Source of the DNA: Palsa-504 sp963753225
GTDB taxonomy: Bacteria > Actinomycetota > Actinomycetes > Streptosporangiales > Streptosporangiaceae
Assembly: GCA_963753225.1 (NCBI GenBank)
Contig: CAVWBQ010000024.1
Location: 1 to 64,000 of the forward strand
Reading direction: 5' to 3'
DNA: 64,000 bases
Shown: positions 46,143 to 56,102 of the stretch, one piece after another
Position numbering within the stretch: position 1 is the first letter of the stretch
How the letters are laid out: the number at the start of each line of letters is the position of its first letter
The notes under the pieces: model-generated
Told to the model about the DNA's origin: nothing
What the model saw: the letters and a program-made list of their open reading frames with translations, nothing else
Database searches by the model: none
Translations under genes and position numbers: made by a program

Positions 46143-46973
46143 ATTAAACTCAGCCCACCCCTACGCTCGCTTCAATCTCATCGTTGATCAATCAGGCGCA
46201 TCCACCCAAGCATCGTAGCCGATAGGTAGCGGAATATCCATTGCCGGTCATCACACGACCAGGGGGTCGGCAAAGTCCTTTGTGAGGGTGACCGAGGAAA
46301 GCGCGACACGCCGGTGATGTGCGGATAGCAGCGCGGGCACGGCCCTTGCGGTGATCTTGCGGTTCCTACGCCAGCCAGGTTCACCGCAGAGGGACCACGC
46401 CGCGCCGCTATCTTCGCTGATCGATCCTGCTATCGGCCATCTGGTTGAGCTGACTGGAGACACCGCGAAAGAGCAGCCTGGCTTACTGGCGGTGCTGACC
46501 TGCAGGTCACCAGCTGAATCCTATTTTCGAGCGGGACACGATGTCGGTGAGCAGCACGGCGACGCCGTACAGGGTGCTGGCGGCCGAAGCGGACGCGGCG
46601 TCGGCGTTCGAGCCGGCCACGGGGATCAGCACCAACTCGCCCGGCACCGTCAGCAGCATGCCTGCGATGGCCAGCCAGCCGAAGATGCGTTCACCGGCAC
46701 CCGGGTCACCGTCGACATGCTCACCGAGCCAACCTGCACCCAGCGCGAAGCCTTACCCTGATCGGCACCCCCATCCCGCTGACCTTGACGTAGGCACAAC
46801 GTCACCCGGCCAGCTCGGCATGACTCCAAGCCAGACCCGAAATCAGCTGCCGGACAAGCCGTGAGTTCGGTCTAACGCAACACACGATCAGCAAGGGTCG
46901 TCGGGACCTTCCGTTCGGCTGCGGGACCGTCTGAGGTCTGCGTGGGCGCCCGCGATCCGCCGACGCGACTGAC
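46143..46973. other. Intergenic region between STAND genes with a degraded membrane-protein fragment
   Basis: No intact gene is seen. On the minus strand at about 46510-46745 one frame reads WLAIAGMLLTVPGELVLIPV followed by AGSNADAASASAASTLYGVAVLLTDIVS. It looks like part of a multi-pass membrane protein with no start or family I can name. The promoter of the Trypco1-like gene should lie at about 46150-46250. Confidence 0.4.
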
Positions 46974-49900
46974 CTACTCCCCGATCCCCTCCGGCGCTGG
47001 ATGCGCTGCGGCTCGCGTCGCTTCAAGTTCGGCGCCTAGGCCGGCGGCCTCGGCCGCTCCAATCCGCTGAAAGATCTCCAGCGCCTGCCCCAGCCTATCT
47101 TGTGCCTCAGCGGTGTGGCCTGCGGCAAGGGCGCACCTGCCCAGGCCCGCCAGCGCGTTAGCCTCATCCCAGGGGCTGCCGATCTGGCGGGCCAGGTCGA
47201 GCGCCTGTTGGTGGCAGGACCTGGCCTGGCGAAGGTCCCCGCCGATCCTGTGCAGCATCCCGAACTCATTGAGGGCCTCGGCCTCACCACCCTGGTCGCC
47301 GATGTCCTGGAAGATGCCCAGCGCCTCTTCCAGGGCCCGGGCTGCGCCAGGGTGGTCCCCGGTCACCCGCAGAAGGGCGCCCAGGCTGCTAAGGGCGCGG
47401 GCCTGGCCGCTCCGGCCGCCGATGTCGTGGAAGATGCCCAACGCCTCCTCCAGGGCCCGGGCCGCGCCAGGGTGGTCTCCCGTCGCCCGCCGCAGGTCCC
47501 CCAGGATGCTGAGGGCGTGGGCCTGGCCGCCCCGGTTGCCGAGGTCCTGGTGGATGCCCAGTGCCTCCTCGAGAACACGGGCCGCGTCCGGGTAATCGCC
47601 GGTCGCCTGCCGCACGATTCCCAGGTTGCCGAGGGCCCTGGCCTGGCCGAGCCGATCGCCGAGGTCCCGGTAGATGCCTAGCGCCTCCTCCAGGTAGGAG
47701 GCTGCGCCCGGATAGTCCCCGGTCATCTGCCGCACGTCTCCCAGATAGGCGAGGGCTCTGGCCTGGCCGAGTCGGTCGCCGAGGTCCAGCCAGATATCCA
47801 GCGCCTCCTCTAGGTCCCGGGCCGCGCCAGGATAGTCATCTGTCATCGCCCGCCCGAACCCGAGGTTGGTCAGGGCGTTGGCCTGGCCGAGCCGGTCGCC
47901 GAGGTCCCGGTAGATACCCAATGCCTCCTTCATGTCCCGGGCCTCGCCCGGACAGTCATCTGTCAGCCCCCGCACGAGCCCAAGGTTGGTCAGGGCGTTG
48001 GCCTGGCCGAGCCGGTCGCCGAGGTCCCGGTAGATACCCAGCGCCTCTTCCTGGGCCTGGGCCGCGCCCGCATAGTCCCCGGTCGCCGACCGCACCCACC
48101 CCACGTTGGTGAGGGCGTGAGCCAGGCTCGGCCAGTCGCCGAGGTACCGCGCCGAGCGCATGGCGGCGGCATGGCGCGTCAGGGCCTCGGCCCACGGGCC
48201 GTCCGCGTGCAGCAGGGCGGCGACGTCGGCGGTGAGGGCGATGATGCGAGCGTGCTGGCCAGTTCCCGTGGCATGGTCAAGGCAGGCGAATAGGTTGGCC
48301 CGTTCGGCACGGGCCCAGGCCAGGGCCTGCTCCCGGCTGGCCAGGGCGGGAACCGCCGCCGGTGTCGTGCCCGCCGCGGGGATGAGGCGGCTCTGGCGGG
48401 CGAGGAGGGCCTGGACGAGGTCGCCGACGTACTGGTAGTAACCCAGCAGCCGCTCGGTCGCCTGATCGCGGTCACCATCCTGGTCAAGCTGGCCTGCCAG
48501 GGCGCCGGCGTGCTCGCGGATCAGGTCGTGCATCCGGTACCGGCCGTGGGTCGGCTCGGTGAGCAGGTACTGGTCGTATAGAGCTTCCAGGCCGCGGCGG
48601 GCCTGATCCAGGCCGGTGCCGTCCAGGGCAGCGGCGGCATAGGCGTCGACGTCGGTGCCCGGATGCAGCCCGAGCCGACGGAACAGCCGCTGCTGGTCCG
48701 CAGTGAGGTCCTCATAGGAGAGGTTGAACGCGGCAGCGACCGACACGTTCTCGGTGGCCATAAGCTCCAGCCGGTCCACGGCTGCCGCAAGCTCGGCGGC
48801 CCGCCCGGCCACCGACCAGGCCGGGTGATGGTGCAGCTGACGGGCCAGCATCCCGATGGCCAGCGGCAGGTAGCCGCACAGCCGGGTCATTTCCCGTACC
48901 GCCGGATCGGCCGGACTCAGCCCTGACCTGGCGGCCAGCCTGACCAGCAGCCCGGCAGCCTCCTGCGCCGACAGGGTCTCCAGGCTTATCGCTGTCGCGC
49001 CTTCCAGCGCGGACAGGTGGCGGCGGCTGGTGACCAGCACGACGCTGCCGCCGCTGCCGGGCAATAGCGGCTGGACCTGCTCGCTGCTGACCGCGTCATC
49101 GAGCACCAGCAGCAGCTGCCGGCCGGCCAGCCGGTCCCGCCACATCGCCATCCGCGCCTCGACGCCGGGCGGGATCTGCGCAGGTGCAACCCCCGCCGTC
49201 AGCAGCAAGCTGGCCAGCGCGTCACCCGGGTCCACCGGCTGCTGCCCCGGGGTATGCCCATGCAGCTGGAGGAAGATCTGCCCAGCCGGGAACCGCGGTG
49301 CCAGCCGGTGCGCGGCGTGGACGGCGAACGCCGTCTTGCCGATCCCGGCCATGCCCCCGATCGCGTGGATGCCCACCACCCTGCCCGCGCCCGCCGCGGC
49401 ATCCACCAGCTCCCGCAGCTCCTGCTGCCGTCCGGTGAACGACACGATGTCGCGCGGCAGTGTCCTGGTAGCCGCCGCTGCCGCGGCGGGGGTCGGCTCG
49501 CGCAGGCCATGCCGGACCTCGCGGGTCAGCTGGACGAGCAAGCCTTCGATCTGCCGTCCCTGCAGGTGAGTCAGGTCATGGTTGAGCTGGTCGGCCAGCG
49601 GCGCCAGCGGCCCGCCCCCAGATCCGCGGACCATTATCTCCAGCAGCAGGTGACCGTTCAGCTTCTCCGCCAGCACGGCGCCTGGCACTCCCAGAAGCTC
49701 CGCCGAGGATTGCCCTATGCCGGTCCGGCCGACATCATCCAGCACGGCAAGTTGTCTCGCTATCCCTGCCTGCAGCCCTTCCAGCATCGTGACTGATCCG
49801 GCTCCCGGCGCATCTGGCACCGCCTCGCGGAAGACTTCGCTGATCACCATGGCAAGCTGGCCGACCTGCTCACGCGATCGACTCATCTCATCGGCGGTGG

Positions 49901-50039
49901 CCTGGACAGCGGCGGCGGCTGCCTGCCGGAGTGCACGCTCCTGGTCGCTGCCCAGGACCAGCGCGGTCAGCTTCTTGCGGCCAGCATCAGCCAGCAGCCC
50001 GACTAGCCAGCCGCCAAGATCGTCGACGACGAACACCAT
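46974..50039 (-). CDS. NB-ARC/STAND NTPase with tandem TPR repeats (paralog 1, intact)
   Basis: The 1,021-residue protein has a helical N-terminal module of about 190 residues (VDDLGGWLVGLLADAGRKKL, IARQLAVLDDVGRTGIGQSS, LADQLNHDLTHLQGRQ). The STAND NTPase follows with FTGRQQEL, Walker A GMAGIGKT (229-236), Walker B LLLVLDDA, and GYLPLAI. At least nine 40-residue TPRs close it (GDYPGAARDLEEALDIWLDLGDRLGQARALAYLG type). It resembles AfsR-like regulators without the SARP DNA-binding domain, so it is more likely a signalling or conflict STAND protein. The N-terminal module has no effector motif that I recognise. It is read away from its paralog at 57310-60730, with IS1380 and other genes between. 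Confidence 0.87.
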   Translation of the reverse strand: MVFVVDDLGGWLVGLLADAGRKKLTALVLGSDQERALRQAAAAAVQATADEMSRSREQVGQLAMVISEVFREAVPDAPGAGSVTMLEGLQAGIARQLAVLDDVGRTGIGQSSAELLGVPGAVLAEKLNGHLLLEIMVRGSGGGPLAPLADQLNHDLTHLQGRQIEGLLVQLTREVRHGLREPTPAAAAAATRTLPRDIVSFTGRQQELRELVDAAAGAGRVVGIHAIGGMAGIGKTAFAVHAAHRLAPRFPAGQIFLQLHGHTPGQQPVDPGDALASLLLTAGVAPAQIPPGVEARMAMWRDRLAGRQLLLVLDDAVSSEQVQPLLPGSGGSVVLVTSRRHLSALEGATAISLETLSAQEAAGLLVRLAARSGLSPADPAVREMTRLCGYLPLAIGMLARQLHHHPAWSVAGRAAELAAAVDRLELMATENVSVAAAFNLSYEDLTADQQRLFRRLGLHPGTDVDAYAAAALDGTGLDQARRGLEALYDQYLLTEPTHGRYRMHDLIREHAGALAGQLDQDGDRDQATERLLGYYQYVGDLVQALLARQSRLIPAAGTTPAAVPALASREQALAWARAERANLFACLDHATGTGQHARIIALTADVAALLHADGPWAEALTRHAAAMRSARYLGDWPSLAHALTNVGWVRSATGDYAGAAQAQEEALGIYRDLGDRLGQANALTNLGLVRGLTDDCPGEARDMKEALGIYRDLGDRLGQANALTNLGFGRAMTDDYPGAARDLEEALDIWLDLGDRLGQARALAYLGDVRQMTGDYPGAASYLEEALGIYRDLGDRLGQARALGNLGIVRQATGDYPDAARVLEEALGIHQDLGNRGGQAHALSILGDLRRATGDHPGAARALEEALGIFHDIGGRSGQARALSSLGALLRVTGDHPGAARALEEALGIFQDIGDQGGEAEALNEFGMLHRIGGDLRQARSCHQQALDLARQIGSPWDEANALAGLGRCALAAGHTAEAQDRLGQALEIFQRIGAAEAAGLGAELEATRAAAHPAPEGIGE

Positions 50040-51254
50040 GTTGATAGTCTCCTGCTACCGCGCACCTTTCCGCCACCTTCGACCCCGGTAGGTGCCGGTG
50101 CAACGCCGGCCTGGCTAGTCAATGCAGATGGCAGTATGGAGCGGCGCGGCCAGATACTGCAGGTCGGGCGGCAGGAGCCCGCTGGGACCCATCCATCGAG
50201 GCTAGAGTACCCGCGCATCCACGGCAGATGACCGGCCTGGAATGCATGGTCGCGTTAGCCGCAGCAAGCCTCAGCTCTTCCAGCCCAGCGCCACGAAAGA
50301 TCAGGCTAGCCTCCGCTATTCAGCGTTGATGGACGGTTGAGCGGCCTGCCAACTTTCCCGGCGCTGTGAGCTGGGGTTTCGTGCCGTTACGGGTTCGGCG
50401 GCGTCGCGCACCTTATGGGTGCGGGCGCTTCGCAGTGGTTGGCCGGGAACGCCGACTCGGGGCGGGTAAGGCTGACCGGTTTTGCCGGCGAAGAGCGCCC
50501 CGGTTCGGGGGAGATTCGCGGTTACCACACCATGTCGTTTCCCGGGCTGGAGCGCTCTTCGTCATGGAATTGACGACGTGATGTCGCTCGTAGTGAGTGG
50601 GTGCGTCGAGGAAGGAGGCCGTTGATGTTGGCGGCGACGTTACCCCGGGCCAGTGCCTGAGGCCCGTCCCCCGCCCCGGCATGCGCGGCTGGGTCCTGCT
50701 CAGCCGGGTGTGAAGCCCGGGGTATAGCCCAAGGGTCCCCGTTCCGTCCGGGGGTCACAGGTGAGGGGAAGGCCGGGAGGGGCGAACGCCAGTGAACCCT
50801 TGCTGATGCCTCGTGAAAGACCATCCCGGGACGGGCTGCGGCACCGGGGTGACAGGGACCGGCCGTTGCAAGGCGGCAGGCGGCGGTCACGGGATGCATA
50901 CGTGGCCGTGCAGGCACCGCCATCCCCGGGGTACAGAGGGCGCCCGGCCCCGGCGGCGTCTCACGCGTGCGGAACATGGAAAACCCGCTCGGGTCCGCGG
51001 GCTGCGGCGCGGTAGGCCGATCGTAAGAGGGGCGGAATCCCCGGGCGGGACAGGATGCCCAAGAAGCGAATGCCGGCGGCCGAAAGGCAGCAGGAACCCC
51101 GCGCCGTCATGTCCGGCTCTCCCGCCGGGGGCGCGGCATAACTGGCCGGATACCGGGCCGGGTGCCCGGGCGCGAAAGCGCGCTGACATGAGGCAGGTGA
51201 GCTGGTGAAGCGATGCGGCCAAGACCGCCGGAACCGAAGGGCAAGTTAGACGCG

Positions 51255-53115
51255 ATGACGGGTTACAGCTTTTCCACCCCGGTCTGGGAGGGCGGCCAGT
51301 GGGTCGTCCCCGCCGTGGCCGGGGTCGTGGCGGCCCCCAAAGCGAACGGACCGGAGGACCGGCCCCGCGACGCACCCTCCCAGTGGGATCAGGTCGACTG
51401 GCGGGCGCAGGAGGAGCAGGTACGGCGGCTGCGGCAGCGGATCTTCACGGCGGCGCAGGAGCAGGACTGGCCCAAGGTCAGGAGCCTGCAGAAGCTGATG
51501 CTGCGGAGCCGGGCCTGCACGCTGGTCAGCGTGCGGCAGGTGACGCAGCGCAATGCCGGGCGCAAGACCGCCGGGATCGACGGGGAGGTCGCGCTGACTC
51601 CCGAGGCCAGGGCACAGGTGGCGGTGCGGGTGCACCAGTCCATCGGGTCGTGGCATCCCCGGGCGGTCCGGCGCGTGTATATCCCGAAGGCATCAAACCG
51701 TGCGAAGCTGAGGCCGCTCGGGATTCCCGTGCTGATGGACCGCTGCCACCAGCAGCGGGTCCGTCACGCGCTGGAGCCGGAGTGGGAGGCCCGGTTCGAG
51801 CCCCGGTCTTACGGGTTCCGGCCGGGCCGCGGCTGCCATGACGCGGTCGAGGCGATCTACAACACCTGCAAGGGTCCTAGGATCAAGCGGGTGTGGGCGC
51901 TGGACGCCGACTTGGCCGCGGCGTTCGACAAGATCGATCATGATCATCTTCTCGCCGCTCTCGGGTCGTTCCCGGCCAGGGACCTGATCCGGGGCTGGCT
52001 GAAGGCGGGCGTGTTCGAGGCGGGCAAGGGGTTCGCGCCGACAGAGGAGGGGACTCCCCAAGGCGGTCCGATCTCACCGTGCCTGCTGAACGTCGCGATG
52101 CACGGGCTGGAGGAGGCCGCCGGGGTCTGCTACGTGACATCCGGCATCCATGCCGGGGAGACCATGGCGGGTTCCCCGGTCGCGGTCAGGTACGCCGATG
52201 ACGTGGTCGCGCTCTGCCACAGCCAGGAGCAGGCCGGACAGGTCAAGGCGCGGCTGGCGGAGTGGCTGGCGCCCCGGGGCCTGGCCTTCAACGAGGACAA
52301 GACGAAGATCGTCCACCTCAGCGAGGGCCTGGACTTCCTTGGGTTCAACGTCCGCCGCTACCACGCAAGCTGCTGATCAAGCCGTCCAAGGCGGCCATCA
52401 GGAGGCTCGGGAACGGCTCGCCGCCGAGACGCGCAAGCTGCGCGGCCTAACGCGGTGGCGGTCATCACCACGCTCAGCCCTATCATCCGGGGCTGGGCCG
52501 CCTATTACCGGACGGTGGTGCCATCAGAGGTGTTCAGCTCGCTGGACAGCTACGTGTGGACGCTGCTCTACAAGTGGGCCAGATGGCGCCACCAGAACAA
52601 GCCGGGGCGCTGGGTCGTCGCCCGGTACTTCGGCAAGTTCAACAAGTTCAGGGACGACCACTGGGTATTCGGGGACCGCGATAGCGGCGGCTGGCTGGTC
52701 AAGTTCTCCTGGACCGGCATCGAACGGCATGTGCCGGTCAAGGGCACGGCATCCCCCGATGACCCCGCCCTGGCCAGCTACTTGGGCCGGGCGGCGGACG
52801 AAGGTCAAGCCTCCGCTGGACCGGTACACCTTGCGCCTGCTGTCCAGGCAGGCCGGGCTGTGCCCGCTATGCGGGGGGCACCTGCTGTCCGCCGAGCAGC
52901 CACCCCAGTCTCCCGAGCAGTGGGAACGGTGGTGGCTGCACGTCACCCGCAGGGCGATAGCCGCCAGCTACCTCGTCCACCACGGCAGACCCGGCCCGCC
53001 GGACGGTGACCAGACCCGCCTCATGCACGCCTCCTGCCAGCGCAGGCACGACGCCCGCCAGCGCAGGAACCCGGATTCTCAGCTTCAGCCCGCGACGTCC
53101 TCGCGGCTTGCTTGA
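51255..53115 (+). pseudogene. Group II intron reverse transcriptase/maturase with HNH endonuclease, frameshifted
   Basis: The protein shows the intron RT domains: RRVYIPKASNRAKLRPLGIPVLMDR, SYGFRPGRGCHDAVEAI, ALDADLAAAFDKIDHDHLL, GTPQGGPISPCLLNVAMHGLE and the active-site RYADDVVALC. The maturase part (SPIIRGWAAYYRTVV, WARWRHQNKPGRW) and an HNH zinc-type end (CPLCGGHLL with HASCQRRHD) follow. Three one-base losses between about 52370 and 52455 and one one-base gain near 52785 break the frame. If these are sequence errors the intron could be active, and otherwise it is dead. An upstream ATG at 51213 is also in frame. Confidence 0.85.
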
Positions 53116-53189
53116 GGCGTGTGCCGGGCCAACTGGCACGCACGGGTCTCGGGGGCCCCGGCCGGGAAACCGGCCGGGGCTACCCCGGC
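53113..53189 (+). ncRNA. Group II intron domains V and VI
   Basis: Domain V reads GAGGCGTGTGCCGG...CCAACTGGCACGCACGGG and folds as a hairpin with paired GTGCC/GGCAC and a two-base bulge, the catalytic bulge form. Domain VI follows with stem CCCCGGCCGG/CCGGCCGGGG closed by GAAA and an unpaired A at 53182 as branch point. The RT stop codon (53113-53115) lies at the very start of domain V. Confidence 0.65.
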
Positions 53190-54640
53190 GGATACGCCGT
53201 GGGACCATGGGCTGAGGGTCTTCGCTGAGGCCGAGGGGCTGGTCGGGCAGGCCGGGGCCGTGCTGCTGCGCAAGCTGGCCGATCAGGTGGGGCTGACCGC
53301 GGCGCTGGGATCGGCGCTGGCGCGGGCGGGGAAGTTCCCGCTGGTGGACCGGGGTATGGCTCTGGTCTCCATGGCGGTGGCGATCGTGCTCGGGGCTACC
53401 AGCATGAACGATATTGCCCTGCTGGCGCACCAGGAACCGGTCTTGGGGGCCGGCACCGTCGGATACCACGGTGCGGCGGACGCTGGAGCTGGCCGATCCG
53501 CGCACTCTGGACAAGATTGCCCAGGGTCCAGGGCCCGGGTCCGCGCGCACGTCTGGAAGCTGATCCGCGGCAAGGCCGGCCGGGTTCCCCGTGGTTGTCC
53601 GTCACGGGGAGGGCTGCTGGCAGGCTGGCTGGTCATCGACCTGGACGGCACGCTGATCACCGCGCACTCGGAGAAGCAAGGCGCTGCTCCCACGTTCAAG
53701 AAGGGGTACGGCTTCCACCCGCTCGGGGCCTGGTGCGCTAATACCGCGCGAGTGCGCTGGCGATGCTGCTGCGGCCGGGCAACGCCGGGTCCAACACCTT
53801 CGCCGATCACCTGACCGTGCTGACCGCGGCGATCCGGCAGATCCCCTCCCGGATGCGGTCGCAGGCTGCTGGTCCGTGTCGACGGGGCCGGCGCCAGCCA
53901 CGAGCTCATCAGCCACCTGCTGTCGCTGTCGTCCCGGCGCCGCACCGTGCTGTTCACCTGCGGCTGGGCGATCACCGAGACCGATGAGCAGGCGATCCGG
54001 CTGCTGCCCGCCACCGCCTGGCAGGCCGCGGTGGACCAGGACGGGGTGGTACAGCAAGACAAGCACGTCGCGGAGATCACCCACCTGACTGAGCCGGGCC
54101 GGCGAACTGGCCGGACGGCCTGCGGTGGATCGTGCGCCGCACCAAACCCTCCCGCCGGCAGATGCCAAGAACCTGACCGCCTTCGAGCAGCGCCACCGGC
54201 TGGCGGTACTCCATCATCTGTCACCAACATCCCCGCCGCGCGCGGCATCGGCGGCGTGCCCGGCAGCCACCACCCGCAGTTCATCGACGTGCTGCACCGT
54301 CAGCACGCCGTCGTCGAGGACCGGCGGTGTCGGCGCCGCGCAAATCCATGGGCCTGCGTAACCTTCCGTCGAAGACCTGGGTGGTGAACTGCGGCTGGGT
54401 GCTCGCTGCGAACATCGCCGCCGACCTGGCCGCCTGGTGCCGCCTGCTCGGCCTGTACGACTGCGACGACCTGCAAGGACGCCGAACCGGACACGCTGCG
54501 CTACCGGCTGCTGAGCCTGCCCGCCCGGCTGGTCCGCCACGCCCGCGCCCGCATCCTGAAGATCAGCCCGGACCTGGCCCTGGAAGGACGCCTTCCTGGC
54601 CTGCTGGCGGCGGCTATGCGCCCTGCCCGCACCAGACTGA
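53190..54640 (+). pseudogene. IS1380-family transposase, 3' exon, with several frameshifts
   Basis: Segments in changing frames match IS1380 transposase: LVGQAGAVLLRKLADQVGLT, LVSMAVAIVLGATSMNDIALLAHQEPVLG, GWLVIDLDGTLITAHSEKQG with GYGFHPLGAWCANT, MLLRPGNAGSNTFADH, LVRVDGAGASHELISHLLSLSSRRRTVLFTCGW, and VVNCGWVLAANIAADLAAWCRLLG. The first catalytic Asp lies in VIDLDGT and another in VRVDGAGAS. The 5' exon is 50581-50600. At least six single-base frame changes occur over 1.4 kb, so the gene is either decayed or poorly sequenced. Confidence 0.82.
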
Positions 54641-55051
54641 CCAGCCACCCCGTCCCCGCGACCCGGAAGGGAGGCCGCCCGGCGCGGTCGGAGCCGGTGC
54701 CGCCCCGAGCACATCGGGCAGTACCGCCACCCCGCCAGCCAGCTACCACTGCCGAAAACCGGCACAACACGATCAGTAACAGACCTCGCCGGCACCCTGA
54801 ATCATCGAGGCTAGACGTGCTGTACCAGCTAATTTAATGTCGTGGTAGCACGTTTATGACTGACGTCCCTCTGAGGAGCGGCCAGCTGTGTTTACTCGAT
54901 TATGAAAGCAACTACCGGACACCTCCAAGGCATGATTGACGGGGAGCGCCGCGTCATCAGTTCCAGGTCCCGGCAAGGCACTCCAGCGCCCAGGCACTCA
55001 CAAAGATTCTCAACGACACTAATATAAAATACGGTCAAACTTGGCGGAAAT

Positions 55052-56095
55052 ATGTGTGTCGATATCGGTTACTCGCTGCATAGAGCAGGTTTTGTTCCAA
55101 ATGTCCGGCCTTCAATTGATCAACTGTTGCCGGGAAGCCTAGGACTACCACAACTCAGGGTTTCCAGCAGGCAGTCTTCAGATAGCAGCATTCTCGCAGA
55201 CACGCTGTCGGTGTTCTTGTCGAAACACTATGTGCTTGCGAGGAATTGCGTATCACCGAGCACCCGGCAAAGATGCCTTTCATTCATAGCGAGCAATTTG
55301 GACCACCAGGATCCGCTTACGCTAATAATCGGGATTGGCTGCTACAAACCTCCCGGGCTGGCAGGCGCGCCACGATGCGCTTGGGCAGAGTATCTACACA
55401 TACGGCACATGCTTGCATTGGCTAAGGATGTTAGTAACGTTTATCCGTTTCCAGTTTACTTGAGATATGTATTGCTGGACATACTCACGACAGAAATTAC
55501 TGGGGCAGACCCAGCCGCCGTTTACCAGTATGCAATATCGTTTGAACACCTGATTGAGGCTCTTCAGGCGGAACCTGACGTCAACGTCTCCATCAGCATC
55601 GCACGCTTGTCGCAACTGGTCGACACAAATCGTTTCCTGACGTCCATAAATGAATACCTCGCTCAAGTCCACTTGTCCTGGAAATTGGCAGAACACCAAG
55701 ATGTGAAGGCTGCAGAGCTGAAGAAATCGGCTCGTAACCGACTGCATACCGGACGGGACAGTGAGATAGAGGTCAAATATGCCGCCCAGCTTCACATGGC
55801 TTACCTGAAGGCCTTGAACGATATCGATATTTTCCGCGAACCATCCCACCTGCCGATACTCTTGCGCAGACCTAACTCTGATCTCAATGACTGGCTTCCG
55901 CTAAAAACATATCAGAATTCTGCTATTCAGCCTTGGGTTGGCGAAGGTTGTCTTATCAAGGCGAAGAATCGTGCCTACCTGACTATCATAGGCAAGAGGG
56001 AACTAACTTCGGGAGGGAAGCTTGGGTTCCTTTGCCTTAATTCTCCGCCTGTTCTCGATGAGGCCTTCCGCCGGATAAGCGTCTACCAGAGGTGA
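55052..56095 (+). CDS. Hypothetical protein, unknown family, low-GC cassette gene 1
   Basis: The 347-residue cytoplasmic protein is not recognised. It has a mixed alpha/beta pattern, with a strand-rich centre (DPLTLIIGIGCYKPPG), a stretch rich in aromatic residues (YPFPVYLRYVLLDILTTEITGADPAAVYQYAISFEHLIEAL), a Lys/Arg-rich middle (VKAAELKKSARNRLHTGRDSE) and a C-terminal beta part (GCLIKAKNRAYLTIIGKRELTSGGKLGFLCL). Base composition is near 50% GC, very unlike the core. It precedes the Ldh2-like gene by seven bases with an AGAGG site at its own stop, so the pair is one operon. No cofactor motif is clear. Confidence 0.75.
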   Translation: MCVDIGYSLHRAGFVPNVRPSIDQLLPGSLGLPQLRVSSRQSSDSSILADTLSVFLSKHYVLARNCVSPSTRQRCLSFIASNLDHQDPLTLIIGIGCYKPPGLAGAPRCAWAEYLHIRHMLALAKDVSNVYPFPVYLRYVLLDILTTEITGADPAAVYQYAISFEHLIEALQAEPDVNVSISIARLSQLVDTNRFLTSINEYLAQVHLSWKLAEHQDVKAAELKKSARNRLHTGRDSEIEVKYAAQLHMAYLKALNDIDIFREPSHLPILLRRPNSDLNDWLPLKTYQNSAIQPWVGEGCLIKAKNRAYLTIIGKRELTSGGKLGFLCLNSPPVLDEAFRRISVYQR

Positions 56096-56102
56096 TCAAG
56101 CG

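Larger units (their letters stand above)
50601..53189 (+). mobile_element. Group II intron inserted in the IS1380 transposase gene
   Basis: The 5' end has the consensus GTGCG at 50601. The 3' part has a domain V hairpin and a domain VI with a bulged A at 53182, seven bases before the proposed end at 53189. Removing 50601-53189 joins ATG 50581 (MSLVVSG) to DTPWDHGLRVFAEAEG in frame, which supports both borders. The intron runs in the sense direction of the transposase, so splicing would restore the reading frame there. It encodes a reverse transcriptase with HNH endonuclease in domain IV. Confidence 0.75.
50310..54810 (+). mobile_element. IS1380-family element carrying a nested group II intron, flanked by CTAG target duplication
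   Basis: The left end reads CCTCCGCTATTCAG from 50310 and the right end, complemented, reads CCTCGATGATTCAG to 54810, so 10 of 14 end bases match in two blocks. Both ends are bordered by CTAG (50306-50309 and 54811-54814), a four-base duplication as expected for this family. The element is 4.5 kb only because a 2.6-kb intron sits inside, and without it the length is about 1.9 kb. The transposase at the right matches IS1380 but is frameshifted. Confidence 0.75.

Noticed and set aside
47100..48120. Regular 120-base repeats
   Set aside because: They encode 40-residue TPR units of the STAND protein (likewise 59240-60420), so no extra repeat element is needed.
50194..50206. CATCGAGGCTAGA, identical to the outer right end of the IS1380 element at 54804-54816
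   Set aside because: It is on the wrong side of, and 100 bases away from, the left end defined by CTAG at 50306. It may be an old IS end or chance, and 13 bases alone do not support a second element.
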